The position numbers and the translations under genes were made by a program. DNA of 64,000 nucleotides, from the NCBI RefSeq assembly GCF_022549695.1, contig NZ_JAKZGS010000010.1:83545-147544 (forward strand), given 5' to 3'. Of this stretch, positions 1 through 8,603 are shown one piece after another. Every line of letters begins with the position of its first letter. Position 1 is the stretch's first letter. The notes beneath the pieces are model-generated. The model was not told the DNA's origin. It saw only the letters and a program-made list of their open reading frames with translations, and searched no databases. The DNA is from Belliella calami (GTDB taxonomy: Bacteria; Bacteroidota; Bacteroidia; Cytophagales; Cyclobacteriaceae).

Positions 1-1375
1 CGAAATTTTGGCCCGGTGAAGAAATTGTAAACCTGTATGGCCCCAATAAAGTCCTCATGATACTGTAAGCTGGATTCAAATAAGGCTTACCGTACACTGA
101 AAAAAAGAAATTTCCTTCCTGCACTCTATTGGTTCCATAAAACAAACCATTGCTAAGCACCTTTTTATCAGTGATGTTTGATTCCAGATCGAATCTTGCA
201 GGCTCTCCAAGAGCATTGCTATTTTCTCTCAATTTACTTGGCCATACAGCAGACTGGAACATGTGCATGTTCACAAAATCAAACATGATTTCATCTGGTA
301 CATTGCTCACTGCACCATAATTTTCTAATAGGATATCATCCAAAAACTGTTGCAAAGCAGCGTTTTCAGGAGCAAATAGGGTCCAAGAATCTGACTGTGC
401 GTCGTTGACATTTGCACGTAGAAAATTTTCATTGTTTGGTGCAAAAGCATATTGCCCAGAGTAGGATTTGACATGCACTGGCCCCATCAGCTGCTGCAAT
501 GCTCCATATCTTTCCGTCAATTGTGGATAAGACTCAGAATCGTAATTTACAGCGACATTATTTGCTCTGTTTCTATAATCCATTTCCACAATAGACTTGA
601 ACAAGCTGTATTCTGGCTTACTTGCTAGATATTCCTCGATATTTTGTAATGGTTCTATCACGCGATCCAAAACGTGGATCACTCCATTTTCGGCTCTGAC
701 ATTAGAGATTGCTATGTTTGCCCTATCTACTTGCGCTCCTGAGAAAGTCCTGTTATAGAAAGCTTCAATATCCTGGGCTGTGATATCTTTTTGTCTCAGG
801 TAATGATTTAAAAAATAAGGAACATGCTTGTTGTTGTTGTCATTGATGGAAAATGTACCGATACCATTTCTATTGGCACCAATTACTTCCATCTCTTCAC
901 CATATACATTCCTCCTCGTGACACCTGTATAATAGGCAGTTTTTCTTCTAAATGAGGAAGAAAGTGTGTCGTTTCCAGGCCCTGTTTGATAGAAAGCCAG
1001 CGTGTTCAAGTCATAGGCATCGAATACCAACGAGTAAGCTACCAATTTGAAAGCCGTTTCGTCATCGATATCTTGAACCCCTGAAATACCCTTTTCAAGG
1101 AAATAGGCTTCATAGGCTGAATCATCAGGAGCAAATACTGTCCAATACCCGGCAGAACTTAAGGTCTCCTTGTACCCTGCCCTCTCTACCAATGCCAAGT
1201 AATGGTCAAAATTGCCCTGAAATCTCGCAGAATCTGACAATACCTGATAAACTGGCCCAGCGAGGTTGGATGGTCTAGCGTAATACTCATCAAACTCTTG
1301 TTGACAGCTTATCATGGATAAACCCATCATAATTGCCAATAGAGGTAGATAAATTCTAATGGTAAATTTGTTCAT
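1..1375 (-). CDS. Fasciclin (FAS1) domain lipoprotein, 3' end outside window
   Basis: Reading leftward from the ATG at 1375, an open frame of 458 codons runs to the window edge, so the C-terminus is missing. The N-terminus is a lipoprotein signal with the lipobox Cys at residue 24. Two FAS1-like repeats can be seen. The first has the block WTVFAPDDSAY and later NVRAENGVIHVLDRVIEP; the second has WTLFAPENAAL and KVLSNGLFYGTN. FAS1 proteins are extracellular adhesion or ligand-binding modules, and in Bacteroidota they are common beside SusC/SusD genes, where they are thought to sit on the outer surface. A copy of the locus-wide operator-like motif lies 141 bp upstream, so the gene may respond to rhamnose or pectin. 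The ligand is unknown. Fold assignment is fairly sure, role is inference. Confidence 0.8.
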   Translation of the reverse strand, partial: MNKFTIRIYLPLLAIMMGLSMISCQQEFDEYYARPSNLAGPVYQVLSDSARFQGNFDHYLALVERAGYKETLSSAGYWTVFAPDDSAYEAYFLEKGISGVQDIDDETAFKLVAYSLVFDAYDLNTLAFYQTGPGNDTLSSSFRRKTAYYTGVTRRNVYGEEMEVIGANRNGIGTFSINDNNNKHVPYFLNHYLRQKDITAQDIEAFYNRTFSGAQVDRANIAISNVRAENGVIHVLDRVIEPLQNIEEYLASKPEYSLFKSIVEMDYRNRANNVAVNYDSESYPQLTERYGALQQLMGPVHVKSYSGQYAFAPNNENFLRANVNDAQSDSWTLFAPENAALQQFLDDILLENYGAVSNVPDEIMFDFVNMHMFQSAVWPSKLRENSNALGEPARFDLESNITDKKVLSNGLFYGTNRVQEGNFFFSVYGKPYLNPAYSIMRTLLGPYRFTISSPGQNF

Positions 1376-1515
1376 ATATTATTTTGGTTTATTGATAATC
1401 AGAGGTTGAAAGAGCCGGATTTTTTTCCTTTTTCAGAATCATAATACATGACCTTCAAATCAAATAAAATTCTGCTATTCCACCCTATTTCGAAATTTAT
1501 GAAAAACAGTTTTTT

Positions 1516-1533
1516 AAGGTATCCTGTAGTATC
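1516..1533. promoter_or_regulatory. Operator-like motif site 1 (upstream of FAS1 gene)
   Basis: The stretch reads AAGGTATCCTGTAGTATC and matches the core TCCTGTA(C/G)T found at nine other intergenic places in the pectin/rhamnose locus. It is 141 bp from the FAS1 start, further than the 48-54 bp seen at the best sites, so it is one of the weaker members. Confidence 0.45.
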
Positions 1534-1803
1534 TGCAATCGGGTGAAAAATTTTATTGATTTTTATATCATTTTTTACTTAAAAAATTTCTTAAATTCTA
1601 TATATAGGATTTAAAAAAACTAATTATCAACAAAATGACAGTTTTTTTAAAAAAATTTTAATAGGAAGGCAATAATGGTATTTATTTCTTAATCAAATAA
1701 AAACACAATAGATAATTTTAATTTTAAACTTTTGTTCTTAAAAATTAATTTCGGCAGTTTTTTGGCAGCTCAATCTTCTGAATACCAAATAACTGTAAAT
1801 TAA

Positions 1804-1900
1804 AAAAGTGACAATTCTTTATTTTAATTAGAGGAGTTAAACGTTCCGTGCCAATGGCTCCGATATTCATATCGGGGGAGGGAAAGACTCCCTCGGAGCA
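1804..1900. repeat. Palindromic REP-like unit
   Basis: This begins with a version of the linker TTAATTAGAGGAGTT that also opens the next repeat at about 1939. It then holds nested inverted repeats (GCTCCGA...TCGGAGC and GAGGG...CCCTC). It is much richer in GC than the flanking AT-rich DNA. No coding sequence was found in 1376-1803 either; that part is plain AT-rich DNA apart from the motif at 1516. Confidence 0.55.
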
Positions 1901-2165
1901 TTGTCAAGTCCTGAAAATAGTTGACTCTTTTTTGTTTCAATTAGAGGAGTTCAACCCTGTCTGACGCCAGGCAGTCCGCTTCGGGGTTGTTGGTCCTAAC
2001 CATCATCTTTATTCCCCGCATTTCATACGGGGCTCCGCCACGGCGGACAAGTTATTGAAATGTTGAAGCTCCCGATTCTCGGGACAGGCTCTTCAGGCTT
2101 GCGTTTTCCGAATATAACTTTGTGTCTTGGATCTTTGTCACGTCTCATATCTCACGTCTCATGTC
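1901..2165. repeat. Composite REP-like repeat, copy A (with three small inserts)
   Basis: This copy is nearly collinear with copy B at 28043-28260: same linker, same hairpin around the GGGGTTG block, same CCCCGCATTTCATACGGGG hairpin, and the same tail ending in CGTCTCATATCTCACGTCTCAT. Copy A carries three extra GC-rich palindromic segments absent from B, at 1958-1977, 2034-2052 and 2070-2090, each about 20 bp. The tail continues to about 2200 as degenerate tandem TCTCA(T/C) words. Confidence 0.75.
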
Positions 2166-2210
2166 TCACATCCCATATCTCTAGTTTCTCGCATCTCACC
2201 TTTTTAAAAA

Positions 2211-3533
2211 CTACCAATTATCCGGCACAGGAATAATACAGATATTCATACTCCTGTTATCTTCAGAAAGCATGGCAGATTGGATTTGAATTTTGGTTCC
2301 TTGAGGATTGAATGTTGGATGCGGATGATCAGCTGCTGTAGTTTTGTGTCCTGTAGAAAGGATTTTCATCTCTTTTGTTTGTCTATTGATCAAATATAAA
2401 GTTCTGGAGAAATCATCACCAACTGCCCATTTGCCATCTGGGGATCCATGGACATGCCATAGCCCACTTCCGCTTGGTGTCTGTCCTTCGATGCGCATCT
2501 CTCGTGTTCTGAGATTTACAATTGCTAGACCTGTTGGTTTCTCTCTAGTACCAGATGGTCCCCAAGACGCCTCTTGACCTGGGTTCGCTGCTGAGGTTTC
2601 TTTCTCTTCTTTTGTTTCGAATTCAATGTCTCTATGTCCCATGATCGCCATAGCCACTTCATCTTTGCTGATTACTGCTTCATGCGTCACCCATTCGTAT
2701 TCTGACTCAGAATACAGAGGCCTCAAACCCGAACCATCTCTCATCACTGTCCATGTACGTTGCGGTGACTTCCCGCCAGTTTCCCAACAAAAAACGATCT
2801 CTCCAGCCACCCAAGGATTGGTCTGAACATGGCCTACTTGAAATGGGACAGCAACCACTTGGGAAATCTTGCCTGATTTCAAGTCCATGCTCGCTATTCC
2901 TCCAGGGCCAGCCCCCATGTTCCTAGGACCAAAACTAGGCTCTATAGCCACACTTTTGTCAATGTGTTTTGAAGCTTCTTCTTTGTTGATTTTGAAATAA
3001 ACACTTTTCTCATCAGCGTCCAATGCCATATCTCCGCCATTTCCCATAGACTTTGGCACTCTACCATGAATGGTTTCATAGGTCGACTTTTTCTTTAGCT
3101 TTTTTGATTCACTGTCTGCAAATAGCTTTCCCAAATCAACAGAAACCACTTCCATATCTCCCACTTCCAGTTTTCTCATGTAGAACAAGCGCATTTCTTT
3201 GTGAGAAAGTGTAAGCATTCCATCATAACCTCCTTCTGTGACTTGGACGATTTCCCCGGAATTCTCATTCACTGCCAATGCTTCACCTTTTACCCTATTT
3301 GATCTGAAAACCAACCAATTTCCATCAGCTGTCCACTGGGGATGGGTTGGGTAGATTTTCGAATCGCCAGCCGGAGTACTGGTCAAAAAAATCAAGTCAA
3401 CACCTGTCTCGGGGTCTTTGATTGTCTTTTTTTCGGAAGGAAACCTTGTTCCTATTTGTGCACTGGCCATCTCTGGGATTAGCAAGAGGATCAATAGAAA
3501 TGTTATTGAATTTAAAATTTGATAGTTTTTCAT
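2211..3533 (-). CDS. Oligogalacturonate lyase-like beta-propeller enzyme (PL22)
   Basis: This encodes a 440-residue secreted protein with a Sec signal peptide (residues 1-26, ending ASA-Q). The start at 3533 is chosen because the signal peptide begins there; 21 more in-frame codons lie upstream but run into a hairpin repeat. Known family: PL22 oligogalacturonate lyases are seven-bladed propellers that split unsaturated or saturated digalacturonate, using Mn bound by histidines. Matching blocks here are TRFPSEKKTIKDPETGV near the N-terminus, GHVQTNP (His235) followed by an FCWE block, THEAV (His284), WHVHGSPDG (His360/362) and DHPHPTFNPQG (His403/405). PL22 enzymes are often cytoplasmic; this one looks exported, probably to the periplasm. 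It lies downstream of the GH28 gene, fitting breakdown of homogalacturonan pieces. A related propeller lyase specificity is possible. Confidence 0.75.
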   Translation of the reverse strand: MKNYQILNSITFLLILLLIPEMASAQIGTRFPSEKKTIKDPETGVDLIFLTSTPAGDSKIYPTHPQWTADGNWLVFRSNRVKGEALAVNENSGEIVQVTEGGYDGMLTLSHKEMRLFYMRKLEVGDMEVVSVDLGKLFADSESKKLKKKSTYETIHGRVPKSMGNGGDMALDADEKSVYFKINKEEASKHIDKSVAIEPSFGPRNMGAGPGGIASMDLKSGKISQVVAVPFQVGHVQTNPWVAGEIVFCWETGGKSPQRTWTVMRDGSGLRPLYSESEYEWVTHEAVISKDEVAMAIMGHRDIEFETKEEKETSAANPGQEASWGPSGTREKPTGLAIVNLRTREMRIEGQTPSGSGLWHVHGSPDGKWAVGDDFSRTLYLINRQTKEMKILSTGHKTTAADHPHPTFNPQGTKIQIQSAMLSEDNRSMNICIIPVPDNW

Positions 3534-3579
3534 TATAAGTGGTTTTTTATGGGTTTTTGGCTTATGGGAATATTCTGGA

Positions 3580-3689
3580 TTGGTCTGTGAGGACACAGAC
3601 CAAGGTTATTTTGATTATTAGATTGGTCTGTGAGGACACAGACCAAGGGTGTTTTGGTTCTTAGATTGGTCTGTGAGAACACAGACCAA
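3580..3689. repeat. Three tandem hairpins, 43-bp period
   Basis: Three 24-bp inverted repeats start at 3580, 3623 and 3666, exactly 43 bp apart. Each is a 10-bp stem (TTGGTCTGTG / CACAGACCAA) around a 4-base loop, AGGA twice and AGAA once. The spacers are T-rich and also alike. They sit between the GH28 stop and the PL22-like start, so they could stabilise or attenuate the shared transcript. A related pair occurs at 47199-47269. Confidence 0.85.
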
Positions 3690-3741
3690 GGGTGGCAGAA
3701 AACCTTGACTTTTATATCTAGCTAAAAGCAAATTCTCCCTT

Positions 3742-5157
3742 TTACTCTTCTTCAGTTTTGACCAACCCTTCAGATGTTTCACCATTGATTTTGACATTCT
3801 TGAATGTTACATCTTTGAAATGATTGGTTTTGAAATGTTGATCTACTCCATTGATAGTGGTATTTGTCATGACGAAATTCTCAACTGGAGAAGATTCATA
3901 GGCATTGATCATGACGGCATATTTTCCACCATCTTCTACTTCAAGGTTGTCCACGTAAATGTTTTTTATAGTAGGAATATGGTCTCCTTCCTCTTCATAG
4001 AACATATTGAAACGCACTGCAGCTTCTTTGTAAGTACCGACTTTGACATTTCGCATATAGACATTCTCTACTGTGCCACCTCTTTTGGAACTGGTCTTGA
4101 TTCTCAAAACCCTGTCTAGGTTAGGACTGCTCATGACCAAGTTTTGTGCAAAGATATTTTTTGCCCCACCTGATATTTCACTTCCTATCACCACTCCTCC
4201 ATGACCTTCTTTCATCGTGCAGCCTTCGATGACAATGTTTTCAGAAGCAACTCCCGGGTCACGGCCATCTTCATTTCTCCCTGATTTGATCGCGATACAG
4301 TCATCACCGGTATCGAAGTAACAGTCTTTGATCAGCACATTCTTACAAGCCTCTGGATTACAGCCATCGTTATTTGGTCCCAAAGTCTCAACGCGAACAC
4401 GCTCTACGGTGATATTTTCGCTCAAAATTGGGTGGATGTTCCACATGGGAGAGTTCAGTAAAGTAATGTCTTGGATCAGGATATTTTTGCATTCATAGAA
4501 CTGTACAAACTGTGGTCGAAGGAAATGTCCCTCGCCAAAGATCCTTTCATCCAAAGGAACTCTGTCTGCTACCATTTGGTGAAGGAGTTTGCGTGCGGGT
4601 GTTTGTGTTCCCTTACCTTCTTCCCAACCATAGTGCCTTGCACCACACCAGTACCACCAATTTTCTATACTTGAATTTCCATCAAGCACTCCTTTTCCAG
4701 TCAGCCCGATATTCTCTTGTCCATTGGCATAGATGAATGGAGAGTAATTCATCAGCTCCATCCCTTCCCAACGGCTATGCACCAATGGCAAATAATCTTC
4801 TGGATTGTCACTGAAAAGCAAAGTTGCACCTTCTTCCAAATGCAGATTGACATTGGACAATAAATGGACTGCACCTGTCAAATAAGTGCCTTTTGGTACG
4901 ATCACTTTTCCTCCACCAGCTTCGTGACAAGCCTTGATGGCATTTTTGATCGCCTCTGTATTCAAGAACTCTCCACCTTCTTTTGCTCCAAAGTCACCAA
5001 TCAAAAACTCCCGATCTTCAAATTCGGGGGCGACGATCTGATCCAAAACAGATTGGAGACCGTCCCAAGGATCAAATTCCTTTTCTTCTTTCGGTTGTTG
5101 ACAAGATGCATGAAGCAGGCCAAATACGATAAATAAGCAAATCCAGTGATTTTTCAT
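3742..5157 (-). CDS. GH28 polygalacturonase, lipoprotein
   Basis: This 471-residue right-handed beta-helix protein has a lipoprotein signal (LLHASC, Cys19), so it is likely anchored in the outer membrane or periplasm. GH28 enzymes hydrolyse alpha-1,4-galacturonosyl bonds. The catalytic landmarks are all present: NND at 262-264 in GPNNDGCNPEA, the Asp pair 285/286 in TGDDCIAIKSG, His319 in EGHGG, and RIK at 352-354. The NNDGCNPE form is usual in exo-acting or rhamnogalacturonan-linked GH28 members. The N-terminal half has the pectate-lyase-3-like GDFGAKEGG block near residue 54. It sits between the GH105 and the PL22-like gene in the same leftward cluster. Family call is firm; whether it acts on homogalacturonan or rhamnogalacturonan cannot be told from sequence. 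Confidence 0.92.
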   Translation of the reverse strand: MKNHWICLFIVFGLLHASCQQPKEEKEFDPWDGLQSVLDQIVAPEFEDREFLIGDFGAKEGGEFLNTEAIKNAIKACHEAGGGKVIVPKGTYLTGAVHLLSNVNLHLEEGATLLFSDNPEDYLPLVHSRWEGMELMNYSPFIYANGQENIGLTGKGVLDGNSSIENWWYWCGARHYGWEEGKGTQTPARKLLHQMVADRVPLDERIFGEGHFLRPQFVQFYECKNILIQDITLLNSPMWNIHPILSENITVERVRVETLGPNNDGCNPEACKNVLIKDCYFDTGDDCIAIKSGRNEDGRDPGVASENIVIEGCTMKEGHGGVVIGSEISGGAKNIFAQNLVMSSPNLDRVLRIKTSSKRGGTVENVYMRNVKVGTYKEAAVRFNMFYEEEGDHIPTIKNIYVDNLEVEDGGKYAVMINAYESSPVENFVMTNTTINGVDQHFKTNHFKDVTFKNVKINGETSEGLVKTEEE

Positions 5158-5226
5158 ATTCTATTTTTTTTCAAAGGTTACATGATCTCGAAAACTTTTG
5201 GGATGACGATTTCATGTTTTCCAGGT

Positions 5227-6411
5227 TCATTTTTCTAATTCTATGCATGCCATGATAAATGGCCCAACGCCTTTCGGGTCATTGGTTTTGATTTTTTCAT
5301 TGATATAATAATCGTAAGTACCATCCCGATATGGATTTCCGCCCAAACCAGCTACAGCACAGACTTGATGCAAATGAATTTCTCCATCAACAGTTACCTC
5401 CACCATATTTTTGAGCATTCCTTCAAGGCATTTTTCAGCTACTTTTCTGAAAGAAATCTCCAAATGTCCATTGTTTGCCCCTTTTGCCAAAGCATATGCA
5501 AACATGGCGCTGACTGAAGCTTCCTCAAAATTCCCAGTTTCTTCTCCTTTATCCACCACTTGGTACCAAAGTCCAGTTTCGGGATTTTGATAGGGCAAAA
5601 TTGCCTTAGCCAATCGTCCCAAAATACCCTGAACTTCAGCTCTTCCGGTATGTGATTCTGGAATGTAATCCAAAGCGTCAACCAATGCCATGGCGTACCA
5701 ACCCATTGCTCTCCCCCAAAACTCAGGGGATTTTCCTGAGTCTGAATCAGCCCATTGCTGCAATCTGCTCTCGTCATAACCATGGTACAACAAGCCCGAC
5801 TTTTCATCCCTAAGATGCTTTTCCAACAAAACCAGTTGCAAAACCCCCTGATCTATGGCTTCTGGTTCTTCAAACTCAACTCCATATCGAATCAAAAAAG
5901 GAGTGCCCATATATGCTCCATCAAGCCACATTTGCCATGGGTATCGGAGCTTGTGCCAAAATCCGCCATCGGTCGTTTTCGGCTGCCATCTCAATTGATT
6001 CCGAAGTGTCTGCAAAGCGATCAAGTACCGATCTTCTCCTGTGTTTTCATAAGCTTGGAAAAGCAACTTTCCGGAATTGATCATGTCTATGTTGAAAGTT
6101 TCTTGCTGATAGGTTTTGATTACTCCATCTTCTGAAATCATCCCATCGAGGTACTCCATCACATAGTCATTGTATTCGGTTTTGCCTGTTTTTTGAGCAA
6201 GTTTTTCGAAAGCTGTGAGCATCAGACCTTGTGGATAACTCCAGACTGGTTTTTCCATAAACTCGATCATCCAAGGTTCTGGGTTTTGCTTCATCACAGA
6301 CAAAGCTGTCCGCTCTGACCAACTGAGTTTATCACTGATGGTCTGTGCTTGTACAGCTCCGACCAAAAGCATACCCAAAATAAATACTGATAAAAATCCT
6401 TTCTTCATCAT
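5227..6411 (-). CDS. GH105 unsaturated glucuronyl/galacturonyl hydrolase
   Basis: This 394-residue protein has a signal peptide (to VQAQ, about residue 23). The family removes the 4,5-unsaturated uronic acid left at the end of oligosaccharides by pectin or rhamnogalacturonan lyases. The six-hairpin barrel signatures are clear: MWLDGAYMGTPFL with the likely catalytic Asp164, LLYHGYDES, FWGRAMGWYAMAL, EEASVSAMFAYAL and the C-terminal GTYDYYINEK block. The start overlaps the stop of the upstream gene by 4 bp (ATGA), which supports ATG at 6411 and translational coupling. It is likely periplasmic. A second GH105-like enzyme is at 14218-15480, so the two may split rhamnosyl and galacturonosyl substrates. 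Confidence 0.92.
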   Translation of the reverse strand: MMKKGFLSVFILGMLLVGAVQAQTISDKLSWSERTALSVMKQNPEPWMIEFMEKPVWSYPQGLMLTAFEKLAQKTGKTEYNDYVMEYLDGMISEDGVIKTYQQETFNIDMINSGKLLFQAYENTGEDRYLIALQTLRNQLRWQPKTTDGGFWHKLRYPWQMWLDGAYMGTPFLIRYGVEFEEPEAIDQGVLQLVLLEKHLRDEKSGLLYHGYDESRLQQWADSDSGKSPEFWGRAMGWYAMALVDALDYIPESHTGRAEVQGILGRLAKAILPYQNPETGLWYQVVDKGEETGNFEEASVSAMFAYALAKGANNGHLEISFRKVAEKCLEGMLKNMVEVTVDGEIHLHQVCAVAGLGGNPYRDGTYDYYINEKIKTNDPKGVGPFIMACIELEK

Positions 6412-8597
6412 TTCATTTGTTTAAGACCTTCCCATTTGACCTGCCATTTGCCATTGTCTGGGAAGCCTGGATTAGGTCTGTCAGGCGCTCCTTCCCATCC
6501 GGCAGCCATCATGGCTACGGCTGTCAGCAAACCACCATTTCCTGGAAGGTAAATTCTCAGTCTTTTGTCTTGGTAATTGTGCCCATTGGGTAGGTAAATG
6601 TTCTTTTGCTTACCCAAAAATATAGCATCCAATGCTGTCTCCGGCATATCCAATCTCGCTGCATTCATTGCTATCATGGGATAATCCCAGCCCCAAGTGG
6701 TATCCCATTGCCAGATTTCAAGGATTTTCTCCAAAGTATTGCGCATGATCTCTGGGTCAATCATATCTGTCTTGGGCAACATACCATAAGCACCCAGCAC
6801 TACCGGATGATCATGCAGGTAAAATTCATCGATATAAGCATTTGGATGGGTAGAACTTGGCAGATAAAGCCCATCCTTGATCGGCAATGGTGCAATATTA
6901 TCCAATACTTCCTGCCATTTTGGGTTACTGGTTTCGCCCAAGCGCTTTTGCCAATCCAATGCTACCGTCAATCCAAAATGCCAATAAGCCAACTCAAAAG
7001 GAGGATCATCCGTGGCATTGGCAGGGAATAATTCTTGTGCAGGAATCAAAGGGGCGATCAAATGATACTTTCCAGTTTCTTCACTCTTCTGGGCAAAAGA
7101 AGCCATGAAATCCGCTGTTTCGTAAACCAATTCCTTATACTTTTCCAACAAAGCCACACTGCTGTCTTGGGCATAAAGCTGCTCCACAAAGTATAGAATA
7201 TGCGGCTGTTGCCAAATCAAATACGCGGCAACCGAAGAAGGACTTTCATCACCATAAGGATCTGTCATTTTCTGCCACCTTGCCCCTTCAAAACCCTGAC
7301 GCTTTGCGGTAGCTTTTGCCTTGTCCAATACATCAAAGTACCATGGCAAACTCTTCTCCAACAACTCAGGTCTTCCCCATAATGGAAAATGCGCTCCATG
7401 CCACCAATGCATCTCGATGTGGAATTTTCCATACCAAGAGTTCATCGTCAAACCTGTCTCCTGCGGAGGAAGTGAACCTGTACAGTTTACTTTGGTCAAG
7501 TATTGGGACAAAACCACACGCCTTTCCAGTTCATGTGCCCGCCCGTCTGTACTTCCAGAAAAGTCAATAGCGCCACCTGAATTCCAGAATTGTTCATAAC
7601 CTTTCTTGGAACTTTCGGCAGTAGCAGAGAAGCTCGGGGTATTGGTTTTTGCTTCTTCTTTTGTGAAAAATGAAGAAAATTCCAATGTCTCTGAACTTGG
7701 ATCAGGTGTGAAATAATACTTGTGCTTTTCCGGAGAGTCCCAAGAGCCATCACCTGACCAAGCCACTTGGGTAAAGTATGCAGCACTGTCGAGCTTTCTT
7801 TCGAACAAAACTTCCTGTGTGGATAACTCTTTCAATTCGGTAGAATGCCGATCCTGTTTTTCCCAGTCATAACCGGGGCAAACATGGCAGCCCGAACCGT
7901 AAGGGAAATTCATTTTGACTTTCAATCTGCCTGCTTTTACCAAAGGAGATTCGATTTTGAAAGCTATACCATCTAGCTCTTGATGTGCATACAAAGTCAG
8001 TGAAATTGGGCTGCCTTCCAGTTCGTATGTGGAAACAATCTCTCCCTGCCAAAGACCCAATCTTTGGTTGATATTTTTCAAATCTTCAAGCTTGGCAACT
8101 TCCCCATTTTCCTTGAGCAATTCCAAACCGATGATGCCCAAGTGAAATCTATGTGGACTGGTTCTGAAATAATCAGTTACTTCCTTTTTCCTGCCTTCTT
8201 TGTGCTGCACGGGAAATGAAATCACCTGGCCTGTGGCTGACGTATCATTTCTCAATATTTCATTCCAGTCATAGTCTCCCGGATTGGGAAAAGCATGCCA
8301 TGCCCATTGTGTTTGGGTGCCTAAAGAGACGCCATTTTCATATTCTTTGTAAAAAGTCTGTAAACCACTGACATCTACAGTGAAGGCAAACTCACCATTG
8401 CCAACAGTCAGCGAAGCCAAGGTATCAGGAGCATTCAAAATCACATCATGTCGATCCACCAAGGCTTTTCGGTCAATTTTGTCAGCTGTTTTATCCACTG
8501 ATTTCTCTTCGCAGGAAGTCATACCCAGCATGCAAAAAGTAAAGCTGTAAAATAAAACTGTTTTGAAAATGGCAGTACCATTAGAACACTTTTGCAT
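6408..8597 (-). CDS. Six-hairpin glycosidase-like lipoprotein, family unassigned
   Basis: This 729-residue protein has a lipoprotein-type N-terminus (MLGMTSC). After a beta-rich N-terminal part it looks like an (alpha/alpha)6 barrel, with the blocks TMNSWYGKFHIEMHWWHGAHF, RWQKMTDPYGDESPSSVAAYLIWQQPH, GLYLPSSTHPNAYIDEFYLHDHP and YLPGNGGLL. The layout of a beta-sandwich followed by a six-hairpin barrel resembles the GH65/GH95 type of clan, but I could not place it in a named family. It lies between DUF4861 and GH105 genes with a 6-bp gap and a 4-bp overlap, so it is clearly part of the same operon. A role in removing a sugar from rhamnogalacturonan oligosaccharides is inference. Confidence 0.7.
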   Translation of the reverse strand: MQKCSNGTAIFKTVLFYSFTFCMLGMTSCEEKSVDKTADKIDRKALVDRHDVILNAPDTLASLTVGNGEFAFTVDVSGLQTFYKEYENGVSLGTQTQWAWHAFPNPGDYDWNEILRNDTSATGQVISFPVQHKEGRKKEVTDYFRTSPHRFHLGIIGLELLKENGEVAKLEDLKNINQRLGLWQGEIVSTYELEGSPISLTLYAHQELDGIAFKIESPLVKAGRLKVKMNFPYGSGCHVCPGYDWEKQDRHSTELKELSTQEVLFERKLDSAAYFTQVAWSGDGSWDSPEKHKYYFTPDPSSETLEFSSFFTKEEAKTNTPSFSATAESSKKGYEQFWNSGGAIDFSGSTDGRAHELERRVVLSQYLTKVNCTGSLPPQETGLTMNSWYGKFHIEMHWWHGAHFPLWGRPELLEKSLPWYFDVLDKAKATAKRQGFEGARWQKMTDPYGDESPSSVAAYLIWQQPHILYFVEQLYAQDSSVALLEKYKELVYETADFMASFAQKSEETGKYHLIAPLIPAQELFPANATDDPPFELAYWHFGLTVALDWQKRLGETSNPKWQEVLDNIAPLPIKDGLYLPSSTHPNAYIDEFYLHDHPVVLGAYGMLPKTDMIDPEIMRNTLEKILEIWQWDTTWGWDYPMIAMNAARLDMPETALDAIFLGKQKNIYLPNGHNYQDKRLRIYLPGNGGLLTAVAMMAAGWEGAPDRPNPGFPDNGKWQVKWEGLKQMK

Positions 8598-8603
8598 AGC
8601 TGA

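Noticed and set aside
5439..5807. 122-codon open frame inside the GH105 gene on the same strand
   Set aside because: It lies fully within a well-supported GH105 gene in another frame and has no family features.
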